Source: Chloroflexota bacterium (GTDB taxonomy: Bacteria > Chloroflexota > UBA6077). Taken from it: a DNA stretch of 31,260 nt. Below, piece after piece: positions 7,722-15,459 of this stretch. The notes under the pieces were generated by a model. That model was not told the DNA's origin. It searched no databases and saw only the letters and a list, made by a program, of their open reading frames with translations. Every line of letters starts with the position of its first letter. Within the stretch, counting starts at the first letter, position 1. The stretch lies in the NCBI GenBank assembly GCA_021806765.1, contig JAJZQR010000023.1:1-31260 (forward strand), read 5' to 3'. A program made the translations under genes and the position numbers.

Positions 7722-8237
7722 CTAATTCAGCGCCGCAAACAGCTCGGTGAAGTAGATGGTGCCGTCACCCGCGACCGCGCCCCCGATCCCTATCTTGTTG
7801 AAAGTGGGATCCAGTTCGTTCTGGGCGTGGGCGGGGCTGTTCATGAAGCCGTCGTGAGCCACCTGTGGGCTGATGTCGGGCGACTCGTGGTTGCGGGCTA
7901 AGTTCTCTCCTGCCAGCTGGTAGGGGAGCCCCTCGGCGTTCATCTGGTCGAAGACCATGGTGCCCTCGGGGGTGGTGTGGCTGAAGTAGTTGCGGGATGC
8001 CATATCGTTGCTCCGCTGTCGGGCGAGATCCTCCAGGCTGCTGTCGAGAGTCAGTGGGGCGAGACCACGCCCCACGCGCTCGTTGTTGAGCAGGGTCAGC
8101 AGTTGCCCCTCCATCGGTTGCAGGGTATCGGTGGATATCGCCTCCGCGTGGGTCAGCGGCGCGTTCACCAGCGTGAACAGCACCAGAGATAATGCCGCCA
8201 GCGCGGCGCCCAGCAGGTGAACCCTTCGGTTGCTCAC
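7722..8237 (-). CDS. secreted CAP/SCP-domain protein (YkwD-like)
   Basis: This 171-residue protein has an N-terminal signal peptide (MSNRRVHLLGAALAALSLVL, cleavage likely after THAEA near residue 33) and one CAP domain. Family motifs are LLNNERVGRGLAPLTLDSSLEDLARQR (shown here as LLNNERVGRGLAPL and DSSLEDLARQR), NYFSHTTPEG with the conserved His, AGENLARN with the conserved Glu, and GFMNSPAHAQNELDPTFNKIG near residues 130-150. Bacterial members act outside the cell; their biochemical role is mostly unknown. The GTG at 8237 is preceded by GGAGG eight to nine bases away. A TATAAC box (8263-8268 on the minus strand) may belong to its promoter, but no -35 box is evident. It stands alone. Confidence 0.9.
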   Translation of the reverse strand: MSNRRVHLLGAALAALSLVLFTLVNAPLTHAEAISTDTLQPMEGQLLTLLNNERVGRGLAPLTLDSSLEDLARQRSNDMASRNYFSHTTPEGTMVFDQMNAEGLPYQLAGENLARNHESPDISPQVAHDGFMNSPAHAQNELDPTFNKIGIGGAVAGDGTIYFTELFAALN

Positions 8238-8550
8238 TGGTCCGATCCTCCATATAGGTAGAGTTATAGAATCGCGGAATCCCGGAAGATTCCGGCGCTA
8301 GTTGTCACGGCTCGCGCAGAAGATCGGGGAGCGAGGCGCAGAACGATGAAGCCATGAAGGCTTGCGAGGGGATATCTGCTGGATGGGCGTTAACGTCCGC
8401 ACCCAGGGGCAGCTGGCTCGAACGTTAACCCTGGCCTTCAAGGGCCAGGCTCACTCCCGTTGTGGACAGTGAAACGAATTGTGGCGGATTGTACGAAAGG
8501 TGAGGGCGGGTGGCAATAGCCGAATAGTCCTAGTACAATCTCCGGAGCAG
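8238..8550. other. divergent intergenic region between the CAP gene and trpS
   Basis: No gene is seen in these 313 bases. Palindromes present are CGGAATC/GATTCCG (8275-8294), the GTTAACG-type elements near 8388 and 8423, and CCTGGCC/GGCCAGG (about 8430-8449). TACAAT at 8533-8538 could be a -10 box for trpS, but no convincing -35 box lies 17 bases upstream. The region could hold a structured trpS leader; no known riboswitch class was recognised with confidence. Confidence 0.5.
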
Positions 8551-9582
8551 ATGAAACAGCGGGAGATGCTCGTGGAACAGACACGCAAAGGACGCATACT
8601 GACGGGCGAAAGGCCCACGGGGAGACTTCACCTGGGCCACTACGTGGGCACCTTGAGGAATCGAGTGCGACTCCAGGACGAGTACGAGTGCTTCTTCCTC
8701 ATTGCCGACTACCACGTGCTAACGACCCGCCAGCAGGATCTGCAGGAGGTGGAACAGAACATTCGGGACGTGCTGCTGGACAACCTCAGCGTGGGCATCG
8801 ATCCGGAGAAAAGCACGTTCCTCCTGCAATCGCTGATACCCCAGACCCCGGAGCTTCACCTTCTCTTCTCCATGTTGATAACGGTTCCCCGGCTCCAGAG
8901 GGTGCCGACCCTGAAGGACGTCATGCGGGACCTGAAGCTGGAGACCGCTTCCTACGGGCTGCTGGGCTATCCGGTGCTCCAGGCCGCCGACATCCTGGTG
9001 GTCAAGGGCGATCTGGTGCCGGTGGGGAAGGACCAGGCCTCCCACGTCGAGGTGACCCGGGAGGTGGCCCGCCGCTTCAACGAGCTGTACGGCCCGGTCT
9101 TCCCGGAGCCGGAGGCGCTGATAGGCGAGGTGCCGACGCTGGTGGGCACCGACGGCAAGGCCAAGATGAGCAAGAGCCTGGGGAACGCCATCTACCTGGC
9201 CGACGACGCCAGGACGATGGAGAAGCGGATCATGGGGATGTACACCGACCCTACCCGCATCCACGCCACCGACCCCGGCCACGTGGCGGGGAATCCCGTG
9301 TTCATCTACCACGACGCCTTCAACCCGGACAAGGAGGAGGTCAACGACCTCAAGAAGCGGTACCGAACCGGCAAGGTCGGCGACGTGGAGGTGAAGAAGA
9401 AGCTGGCCCGGGCCCTCAACAACTTCCTGGAGCCGATCCGTGAGCGACGCGCCTACTTCGAGCAGCGGCCCGGGATGGTGGATGAGATCATCCAGGAGGG
9501 CGCCCGGCGGGGCAGGGCCATCGCTGCCCAGACCATGGAAGAAGCCCGAGCGGCCATGGGGATCAACTACTTCCGGAAGTAG
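8551..9582 (+). CDS. trpS: tryptophanyl-tRNA synthetase
   Basis: This class I aminoacyl-tRNA synthetase charges tRNA-Trp with tryptophan using ATP in the cytoplasm. The protein has the HIGH-type signature in [20 protein letters not shown] near the N-terminus, the TrpS-like [12 protein letters not shown] segment, [16 protein letters not shown] with its tryptophan-pocket region, and the KMSKS loop as [14 protein letters not shown]. At about 343 residues it has the usual length. The start is uncertain. ATG 8551 follows CGGAG closely; ATG 8566 or GTG 8572 (GGGAG six bases before) would give the short N-terminus typical of bacterial TrpS. The open frame extends to TTG 8479, which lacks support. 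It appears to be a single-gene unit; a GC-rich hairpin at 9642-9667 follows it. Confidence 0.96.
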   Translation: MKQREMLVEQTRKGRILTGERPTGRLHLGHYVGTLRNRVRLQDEYECFFLIADYHVLTTRQQDLQEVEQNIRDVLLDNLSVGIDPEKSTFLLQSLIPQTPELHLLFSMLITVPRLQRVPTLKDVMRDLKLETASYGLLGYPVLQAADILVVKGDLVPVGKDQASHVEVTREVARRFNELYGPVFPEPEALIGEVPTLVGTDGKAKMSKSLGNAIYLADDARTMEKRIMGMYTDPTRIHATDPGHVAGNPVFIYHDAFNPDKEEVNDLKKRYRTGKVGDVEVKKKLARALNNFLEPIRERRAYFEQRPGMVDEIIQEGARRGRAIAAQTMEEARAAMGINYFRK

Positions 9583-9703
9583 GAGTCTGCTGCCGGGAGC
9601 GCAGGCATCTTGGCCGCTGACGGCCGAAGGCCGGCAAAGCTGGGCGGCAGGGGGCAAGCCCCGCCCTAAGCATCTGGCCCGAGATCGGGTGCACAACCAG
9701 ATC

Positions 9704-9778
9704 GTCATGCCCGCGAAAGCGGGCACCCAGGGTGCTTCCGCGCAGTGGCGGCCTGGACCCCCGCTTTCGCGGGGTGAC
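9704..9778. repeat. REP-like palindromic element (GTCATGCCCGCGAAAGCGGG type)
   Basis: Two arms, 9704-9730 and 9753-9778, are near-perfect inverted copies (GTCAtGCCCGCGAAAGCGGG... against ...CCCGCTTTCGCGGGGTGAC), separated by 22 bases. Each arm is itself a hairpin around CCCGC-GAAA-GCGGG. This type of element is widely dispersed in GC-rich bacterial genomes. Here it sits between trpS and apgM, and an in-frame extension of apgM runs through it without any start signal. Confidence 0.85.
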
Positions 9779-9800
9779 GAAGGGCAGAGTATCTGGGGCC

Positions 9801-11057
9801 ATGTGCTTAGGCCGTCTTGGAGAGAAGGGCCAGGTAGAAGAGTTGCATCAGCCCTCCACCCTGGAAATCGCCCGTGAGCTTTCCGTTTCCACCCCCTCTA
9901 AGATCGTCCTGCTGGTGATCGATGGTCTCGGCGGCCTGCCCCATCCCGAGACCGGGCTCACGGAGCTAGAGACGGCCCACATCCCTCACCTGGACCGCCT
10001 GGCCGGCCAGTCGGAGGTGGGCTTGACGGAGCCGCTGCTACCGGGGGTCACCGTGGGCAGCGGGCCGGGCCACATGGCCCTCTTCGGCTACGATCCCCTG
10101 CAGTTCCAGTTCAACCGGGGGGCCACCTCGGCCATGGGTATCGGCTTTCCCCTCGTGCCCGGCGACCTGGCCGCCCGCATCAACTTCGCCACCTTCGACG
10201 AGAGGGGGTTGGTGGTCGATCGGAGGGCGGGACGGATCTCCTCGGAGGAGGGGGAGCGGCTGTGTGAGTTGCTGCGGGAGATCCGTGTGGAGGGGGTAGA
10301 TATCTTCCTGCGGATGGAGAAGGGGCACCGGGCGGTGGTGGTCTTCCGGGGGGAGGGGCTGTCGGACCGGCTCGCCGACTCGGACCCGGAGCGTGAGGGG
10401 GTGCCCCTGCTGCCAGTCAGACCCCTGGTGCCCGAAGCCGAGCGGGTCGCGGTGGTGGTGAACCAGTTCATCGACCGGGCGATGGAGCTGCTGCGGGGGC
10501 AGGGCCCGGCCAACGGGGTGCTGCTGCGGGGCTTCGCCGGTCTTCCGGTGGCACCCTCCATGGCCGAGGTGTACCGGGTTCGGGCCGCAGCCATCAGCGC
10601 CTATCCCACCTATCAGGGGGTAGCGCGCATCGTGGGCATGGAGGTGCTTCCGACCGGGGACACCCTGGAGTCGGAGTGCCAGACCCTGGAGGACCACTTT
10701 CGGGAGTACGACTTCTTCTACCTACACGTCAAATGGACTGACAGTGCCGGCGAGGACGGCCGGTTCGAGGAGAAGGCGCGGGTGCTGGAGATGGTGGACC
10801 GGTTGGTGCCGCGGATACAGACCCTGTCCCCGGAGGTGCTGGCGGTGGGGGGCGACCACTCTTCTCCCTGCGTCTTTCGGGAGCATACCTGGCACCCGGT
10901 GCCCTTCATGATCCACTCACAGTGGGCCATGTCCGGGGCGGCATCCCGATTCACGGAGAGGGAGTGTTCCAGGGGAAGTTTGGGGCGATTTCCGGCCACC
11001 CGGGCGATGCTGCTGATGCTGGGCCATGCGGGAAAGCTGAGAAAGTTCGGTGCGTAG
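9801..11057 (+). CDS. apgM: 2,3-bisphosphoglycerate-independent phosphoglycerate mutase, archaeal type
   Basis: This enzyme interconverts 3- and 2-phosphoglycerate in glycolysis and gluconeogenesis. It belongs to the alkaline-phosphatase-like ApgM family. Marks are the N-terminal metal site KIVLLVIDGLGG (Asp41), the loop TVGSGPGHMALFGYDP with the likely phospho-acceptor Ser87, HVKWTDSAGEDG, and the C-terminal metal ligands in GGDHSSP followed by HTWHPVPF. At about 418 residues from ATG 9801 (404 from TTG 9843) it has normal family length. Neither start has a strong Shine-Dalgarno sequence. The frame upstream of 9801 lies in a REP element and is not accepted. A promoter for the next gene overlaps its 3' end. 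Confidence 0.93.
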   Translation: MCLGRLGEKGQVEELHQPSTLEIARELSVSTPSKIVLLVIDGLGGLPHPETGLTELETAHIPHLDRLAGQSEVGLTEPLLPGVTVGSGPGHMALFGYDPLQFQFNRGATSAMGIGFPLVPGDLAARINFATFDERGLVVDRRAGRISSEEGERLCELLREIRVEGVDIFLRMEKGHRAVVVFRGEGLSDRLADSDPEREGVPLLPVRPLVPEAERVAVVVNQFIDRAMELLRGQGPANGVLLRGFAGLPVAPSMAEVYRVRAAAISAYPTYQGVARIVGMEVLPTGDTLESECQTLEDHFREYDFFYLHVKWTDSAGEDGRFEEKARVLEMVDRLVPRIQTLSPEVLAVGGDHSSPCVFREHTWHPVPFMIHSQWAMSGAASRFTERECSRGSLGRFPATRAMLLMLGHAGKLRKFGA

Positions 11058-11065
11058 GATATAAT
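11037..11065 (+). promoter_or_regulatory. predicted promoter of the Rrf2 regulator gene
   Basis: A perfect TATAAT (11060-11065) lies 17 bases after CTGAGA (11037-11042, four of six matches to TTGACA). It overlaps the end of apgM. The leader to the TTG start at 11162 is about 90 bases and contains the palindrome TGACGTCA (11085-11092), a possible operator. Confidence 0.6.
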
Positions 11066-11161
11066 GGGTCTAATTGCTCGACGATGACGTCACCCCGGGC
11101 GTAGCGACGGCTCTCCAAGGGATGCTTCGCTTCGCTCGGAACGGCCGGCAGGGAGGCGCTG

Positions 11162-11575
11162 TTGCAGATCACCAGACGGGCAGACTACGCCGTTCGTACT
11201 ATGATCGAAGTGGCCAAGACGGGGGGGTCGTCCACAGCCCTCACCCATGAAGTGGCCGCCAGACAGGGCATCCCCGCTCCCTTCCTGGCGAAGATAGTGC
11301 TGGCTTTGACCCGAGCGGGGCTGCTTCGCTCCCATCGGGGCTCCGGTGGCGGCATAGCCCTGGCAATGCCGGCCGATCAGATCACCCTGCTCCAGGTGGT
11401 GGAGGCGGTGGATGGTCCGATCGCGGTCAGCAGCTGCGTTCTGTGGCCGGAGGAGTGCGGCCGGTCTGGCAGTTGTCCCGTGCACGAGATCTGGTGCGAG
11501 GCCAGATCCCTCTTGGTCGATCGTCTTAAGAGCACCAACTTGCAGGAGTTGGTGGAGCGATCGAGGTTGTCTTGA
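11162..11575 (+). CDS. Rrf2-family transcriptional regulator, IscR-like with Fe-S cysteines
   Basis: This 137-residue protein opens with the Rrf2 winged-helix start QITRRADYAVRTMIEVA, then the recognition region IPAPFLAKIVLALTRAGLL and the wing RGSGGGIALAMP. Three cysteines and a histidine, Cys92, Cys99, Cys105 and His108, have almost the spacing of the 2Fe-2S ligands of IscR (Cys92, Cys98, Cys104, His107). It is therefore probably an Fe-S sensing regulator. The TTG start is supported by GGGAGG five bases upstream. No isc or suf gene is in the window. It is followed by the RNase Y gene, whose -35 box overlaps its stop codon. Targets are unknown; autoregulation is common in the family. Confidence 0.92.
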   Translation: MQITRRADYAVRTMIEVAKTGGSSTALTHEVAARQGIPAPFLAKIVLALTRAGLLRSHRGSGGGIALAMPADQITLLQVVEAVDGPIAVSSCVLWPEECGRSGSCPVHEIWCEARSLLVDRLKSTNLQELVERSRLS

Positions 11576-11600
11576 CACTGGTTAAGAAAGTGGTTATTAT
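11572..11600 (+). promoter_or_regulatory. near-consensus sigma70 promoter of rny
   Basis: TTGACA (11572-11577) is a perfect -35 box and TATTAT (11595-11600) matches five of six positions, with a 17-base spacer. The -35 box contains the TGA stop codon of the Rrf2 gene. Transcription would start near 11607, about 65 bases before the rny start. Confidence 0.8.
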
Positions 11601-11671
11601 CATATTGTGGTCACCTGTCTCCTGGCGCGACAATCCTCGTGTTAATACGGGAAAGTGAGGTTTAGCGCTTT

Positions 11672-13207
11672 TTGGACAGCACCATTTTAATACTGCTTAG
11701 TAGCCTTGTGACGCTGCTGGTTGGGGCGCTGGTGGGCTACTTCGTCCGGCAGTACTTGGTAGGCGCAGACCTGAAGCTGGCGCAAACGAGTGCCGAAAAG
11801 CTTTTGGCCGAGGCTAATGCCAAGAGAAGCGAGTTGCTTCTGGATGCCAAGGACGAGGCTCTCAAAATCCGGCAGTCTGCGGAGCTGGAACACCGGGAAC
11901 GGCGATCCGAACTGCAGCGGCAGGAGAGGCGGATTCAGCAGAAGGACGAGAATCTGGACCGCCGCCTTGAGAGCGTCGAGAGGCGAGAAAAGGCACTAGT
12001 TAACAGAGAGAGGGAGTTGGAGGCACTGCGGTCCGAGATCGAGGAGGCGAAGGTCCGGCAGTTCCGGGAACTGGAGAGGGTCTCCGGTTTGACCCGAGAG
12101 GTTGCCAAGGCCGAGATCCTCAGGGTCGTCGAAGAGGAAGTCAGGGTGGATACCGCCCGAAGGGTGCGCGAGCTAGAGGCCCAGGCCAAGGAGGAAGCCG
12201 ACCGAAAGGCCAGGCAGATAATCACCATGGCCGTTCAGCGGTGTGCGACCGATCTGGTGGCCGAAACCACGGTTTCGGTTGTTCCGCTGCCCAACGATGA
12301 GATGAAGGGTCGGATCATCGGACGGGAGGGTCGTAACATTCGGGCTCTGGAAAGCGCAACCGGAGTTGACCTCATCATCGACGATACACCGGACGCCGTT
12401 ACCCTGTCCGGTTTCGATCCGGTCCGTCGAGAGATCGCTCGCTTAGCCCTTACCAAGTTGGTCACCGATGGCCGGATCCATCCGGCTCGGATCGAGGAGA
12501 TCGTTCACAAGACCAAGGTGGAGGTGGAGGCGGCGATCCGCGAGGCGGGTGAAGAGGCTGCGCTGGAGGCAGGCGTTCACGGCCTGCATCCGGAGGTCAT
12601 CAAGCTGCTGGGCAGGATGAACTACCGGACCAGCTACGGCCAGAACATCCGGCTGCACTCTGTTGAGGTCGCCCATCTGGCGGCGATGCTCGCTGCCGAG
12701 ATCGGAGCCGACGTCAATCTGGCCAAGAGAGCCGGCCTGCTCCACGACTTGGGCAAGGCGGTGGATCACGAGTTTGAGGGACCGCATGCCTTGATCGGTG
12801 CGGAGTTGGCCAAGCGCTACGGGGAATCCCCCAAGGTTATCCACGCCATCGCGGCGCACCACGCCGACGAGACCGAGCCTCAAACCCTGGAGGCCGTCAT
12901 CGTCCAGGCCTCCGACGCCATTTCCGGCGCCAGGCCCGGGGCAAGGCGGGAAACCCTGGAGCACTACATCAAGCGGCTCGAGGCCCTGGAGAATGTGGCC
13001 AATTCCTTCGATGGTGTGGAGAAGTCCTTCGCCATCCAGGCTGGACGGGAAGTTCGCATCATCGTGAAACCGGAGGAGATCGACGATCTGGGTGCCGTGA
13101 GGTTAGCTCGCGACATTGTAAAGAGGATCGAGGAGACGTTGCAGTACCCGGGCCAGGTCAAAGTGACCGTGGTGCGGGAAACCAGAGCAGTTGACTACGC
13201 CAAGTAA
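11672..13207 (+). CDS. rny: ribonuclease Y
   Basis: RNase Y is a membrane-anchored endoribonuclease that starts mRNA decay in bacteria lacking RNase E. The 511-residue protein has the family layout. There is an N-terminal membrane helix ([20 protein letters not shown], residues 4-23) and a long charged coiled coil (about 30-185). A KH RNA-binding domain follows with GRIIGREG at 213-220, then an HD domain with the metal-binding His358-Asp359 in [12 protein letters not shown] and the later AIAAHHADE. The TTG start at 11672 follows GTGAGG by 11 bases and gives the normal N-terminus. It has its own promoter and an intrinsic terminator, so it is a single-gene unit. Confidence 0.97.
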   Translation: MDSTILILLSSLVTLLVGALVGYFVRQYLVGADLKLAQTSAEKLLAEANAKRSELLLDAKDEALKIRQSAELEHRERRSELQRQERRIQQKDENLDRRLESVERREKALVNRERELEALRSEIEEAKVRQFRELERVSGLTREVAKAEILRVVEEEVRVDTARRVRELEAQAKEEADRKARQIITMAVQRCATDLVAETTVSVVPLPNDEMKGRIIGREGRNIRALESATGVDLIIDDTPDAVTLSGFDPVRREIARLALTKLVTDGRIHPARIEEIVHKTKVEVEAAIREAGEEAALEAGVHGLHPEVIKLLGRMNYRTSYGQNIRLHSVEVAHLAAMLAAEIGADVNLAKRAGLLHDLGKAVDHEFEGPHALIGAELAKRYGESPKVIHAIAAHHADETEPQTLEAVIVQASDAISGARPGARRETLEHYIKRLEALENVANSFDGVEKSFAIQAGREVRIIVKPEEIDDLGAVRLARDIVKRIEETLQYPGQVKVTVVRETRAVDYAK

Positions 13208-13220
13208 GAGACCCTAGCGT

Positions 13221-13253
13221 AAGGCCGGATGCCCGAGGCATCCGGCCTTTTTT
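13221..13253 (+). terminator. intrinsic terminator of rny
   Basis: A perfect 13-bp stem (AAGGCCGGATGCC, 13221-13233, with 13237-13249) with the loop CGA is followed by a T run (13248-13253). It begins 13 bases after the rny stop codon. Confidence 0.95.
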
Positions 13254-13307
13254 CGTGTTGTCGGGGTATGCGAGTTGCAAATGGGGAGACAGGGAGGTAG
13301 ATGTCCG

Positions 13308-14183
13308 GTGCCCGAGAAACGATCCAAGGTTGACCTTCACATGCACACGACGGCCTCGGACGGGGCCCTCACGCCCCCGGAACTGGTCCGAGAGGCCAAA
13401 GCCCGGGGGCTGGAGTGCATTGCCGTAACGGACCACGACTCCACCGACGGCATCGAGGAGGCGATGGCCGAGGGTGAGCGGGTGGGGGTGCACGTCATCC
13501 CCGGCATCGAGATGAGCACCGACATCCCGCGGGCAGAGGTTCACATCCTCGGGTACTACCTGAAGTACCGGGATGCCGAGTTTCAGGGGATTCTGCAGCA
13601 GCTTCGGGATGGACGGCGAGAGCGGGCCGAGAGGATAGTGGGCAAGCTGGCCGATATGGGCGTGGTCATTCCCTGGGAGCGGGTCCAGGAGGTGGCCGGG
13701 CAGGGCTCGGTGGGGAGACCCCACATCGCCCAGGTGATGGTGGAGACCGGCTACGTGTCCTCCATGGTGGAGGCCTTCACCAACTACATCGGTCGCAACG
13801 CCCCGGCCTATGTGGAGCGGTACAAGCTGACGCCGATGGAAGCGGTGGGGCTGATCCGAAAGGTCTATGGTTTGCCTGTTCTGGCGCACCCCGGCGAGGT
13901 GGTGAGCCTGGACACGCTGCTGCCCCAGCTGATATCGGCTGGTCTGGTGGGGATGGAATGCTACTACGGCGACTACAGTCCCGAGGCGGTGGAGGGGCTG
14001 CTGGCGCTCGCCGACGAGCACGGTCTGATACCCACGGGCGGGACCGACTTTCATCGGGTAGAGGGGCTGGACCACGGACCCCATCACCCCGGCGATACCT
14101 GGGTGCCCTGGGAGTCGGTGCGGCGGTTGAAGGCGCTGGCGGCTCACCTGCAGGGAGAGCCGAGAGTGGATGCCGCGCGGTGA
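13308..14183 (+). CDS. PHP-domain metal-dependent phosphoesterase (TrpH/YciV-like)
   Basis: This 291-residue protein contains the PHP metal-binding motifs in order: DLHMHTTASDG at the N-terminus, AVTDHDSTDG, PGIEMSTD, then VLAHPGE and GGTDFHRVE near the C-terminus. Related proteins hydrolyse nucleoside 3',5'-bisphosphates or trim RNA from the 5' end (RNase AM). The exact substrate here is not proven. GTG 13308 is preferred: GGGAGG lies ten bases before it and it gives a start just ahead of the first metal motif. The frame extends to TTG 13275 without support. It lies just after the rny terminator and shares its direction; an RNA-related role would fit but is inference. Confidence 0.9.
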   Translation: MPEKRSKVDLHMHTTASDGALTPPELVREAKARGLECIAVTDHDSTDGIEEAMAEGERVGVHVIPGIEMSTDIPRAEVHILGYYLKYRDAEFQGILQQLRDGRRERAERIVGKLADMGVVIPWERVQEVAGQGSVGRPHIAQVMVETGYVSSMVEAFTNYIGRNAPAYVERYKLTPMEAVGLIRKVYGLPVLAHPGEVVSLDTLLPQLISAGLVGMECYYGDYSPEAVEGLLALADEHGLIPTGGTDFHRVEGLDHGPHHPGDTWVPWESVRRLKALAAHLQGEPRVDAAR

Positions 14184-14190
14184 TGCAACG

Positions 14191-14318
14191 GTTGTAGTAA
14201 CGACGTAGACAGACGTAGTAACGACTTTAGTCGTTGGTACCTGTTTCGAGAGGAAAGGACGAACGACTGAAGTCGTTACTACGCGTGATGGGGACGAACG
14301 GCTGAAGCCGTCACTACG
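14191..14318. repeat. 68-bp palindromic repeat, copy 1, with degenerate flanking half-copies
   Basis: The core element is 14215-14282: two 21-base arms (starting GTAGTAACGACTTTAGTCGT and ending CGACTGAAGTCGTTACTAC) match as inverted repeats at 20 of 21 positions and are separated by 26 bases. Each arm is itself a near-palindrome. A partial left arm (14194-14206) and a diverged right arm (GAACGGCTGAAGCCGTCACT, about 14295-14316) flank it, so several insertions may have piled up. It fills the gap between the convergent PHP gene and the WecA-like gene. Confidence 0.9.
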
Positions 14319-14328
14319 GGTGGTGCGG

Positions 14329-15360
14329 CTACATGGTTTTTCGTTCGGTGCGGGCCAGGACGAAGAGGATCACCGCCATCACCACCGCCACGGCGACGAA
14401 GGCGTACACCTTCTGGACGGGGGTGAAGCGGGCCGCGGCCAGGCCGAAGACGGCGCACAGCAGGTAGAATGCCAGGACGATCTGCCTCTGGGAGAGGCCC
14501 GCCCGATGGAGTCGCTGGGGGAGGTGGGCCTGGTCTCCGCCCTTCATGGGGGAGCGTCCGGCCGCCAGCCTGCGGGTTATCACCCAGGCCACGTCGGCCA
14601 CCGGCACTCCCAGCACCAGCAGGGCCGTGGCCACCTTGGCCCCGCCCATGATGGACATGGTCGCCAGACCGTAGCCCAGCAGCAACGCCCCGGAACTCCC
14701 CATGAAGATTCGGGCCGGGTGGAAGTTGTGGGGCAGGAAGCCCAGGCAGGCGCCGGCCAGGGCCAGGGGAAGGATGGCGATGTCGTACTGGCCGAAGTCG
14801 AAGATCCCCCGTGCGAACAGCACCAGGGCCGCAATGGTCGCGATCCCCCCCGCCAGACCGTCCATCACGTCCACCAGGTTGATGGTGTTGATCATCCCCA
14901 CGATCCAGAGGAGGGTGAAGGGGATCACCAGCCAGACCGGGATGGGGATAACCCCCCACCAGAAGGGGGTGGCTATGCTGTCCACCACCACGCCGAAGGC
15001 TATCGGGATTGAGGCGATGGCGATCTGCCCCAGCAGTTGGGGCAGTGGATCCAGGCGCCGCTTGTCGTCCAGGAATGCCAGGGGCAGGACCGCCGCGGCG
15101 CCGAGCAGCACCCCCAGCAGCCTCCATTCCTCCTCAGGGGAGCGGGGGATCAGATGGGCCCCCACCAGGGCAGCGGCCAGGAAGCCGAAGAAGATGGCGT
15201 AGCCGCCGGTGCGGGGGACGATCTTCTTCTGGACCTCGCCGGGGCGGGGCCTGTCCTCGATGCCCGTCCAGTGACCGAAGCCTTTGGCGGCGAAGGTGAG
15301 GAGGAAGGCCACCGCCCAGGCCACGGCGAAGACGAGGACGAGCGCCAGATCTCTTGACAT
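14329..15360 (-). CDS. WecA/MraY-like polyprenyl-phosphate sugar-phosphate transferase, with altered active-site motifs
   Basis: This 343-residue integral membrane protein has about ten helices. Family members move a sugar-1-phosphate from a UDP-sugar to undecaprenyl phosphate and so start polysaccharide or peptidoglycan synthesis. Conserved are FLDDKRRLDP (Asp98, Asp99) and the NTINLVDVMDGLAGG loop (Asp164, Asp167). The usual MGDSGS motif reads MGSSGA (residues 220-225), so the Asp that binds Mg2+ in MraY is Ser222. The His-rich cytoplasmic motif reads AHLPQRLH (278-285) in place of the usual HLHHRL. Either the enzyme is inactive or it uses an altered site. It is likely part of the envelope-polysaccharide cluster, though a 68-bp repeat separates it from the CapD-like gene upstream. 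The ATG has only a distant AGGGG upstream. Confidence 0.88.
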   Translation of the reverse strand: MSRDLALVLVFAVAWAVAFLLTFAAKGFGHWTGIEDRPRPGEVQKKIVPRTGGYAIFFGFLAAALVGAHLIPRSPEEEWRLLGVLLGAAAVLPLAFLDDKRRLDPLPQLLGQIAIASIPIAFGVVVDSIATPFWWGVIPIPVWLVIPFTLLWIVGMINTINLVDVMDGLAGGIATIAALVLFARGIFDFGQYDIAILPLALAGACLGFLPHNFHPARIFMGSSGALLLGYGLATMSIMGGAKVATALLVLGVPVADVAWVITRRLAAGRSPMKGGDQAHLPQRLHRAGLSQRQIVLAFYLLCAVFGLAAARFTPVQKVYAFVAVAVVMAVILFVLARTERKTM

Positions 15361-15386
15361 AAACGTGACAACCCCTATATGGCCTC

Positions 15387-15454
15387 GTAGTAACGACTTC
15401 AGTCGTTAGCGCCTGTTCCGATGGGCCGTGACGAACGACTCAAGTCGTTACTAC
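15387..15454. repeat. 68-bp palindromic repeat, copy 2
   Basis: Arms at 15387-15407 and 15434-15454 (21 bases each, 26 bases apart) have the same sequence and geometry as the copies at 14215 and 20921. The right arm ends six bases from the stop codon of the CapD-like gene. It could act as a stem-loop between that gene and the WecA-like gene. Confidence 0.92.
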
Positions 15455-15459
15455 GGCCG

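Noticed and set aside
8295..8550. Possible T-box riboswitch upstream of trpS (GGGTGGCAA near 8507)
   Set aside because: TGGC would suit tRNA-Trp, but the rest of the conserved T-box sequence, a clear specifier loop and a terminator/antiterminator pair were not found.
9732..9800. Upstream extension of apgM through the REP-like element
   Set aside because: The added residues come from the palindromic repeat and no ribosome-binding site supports that start.
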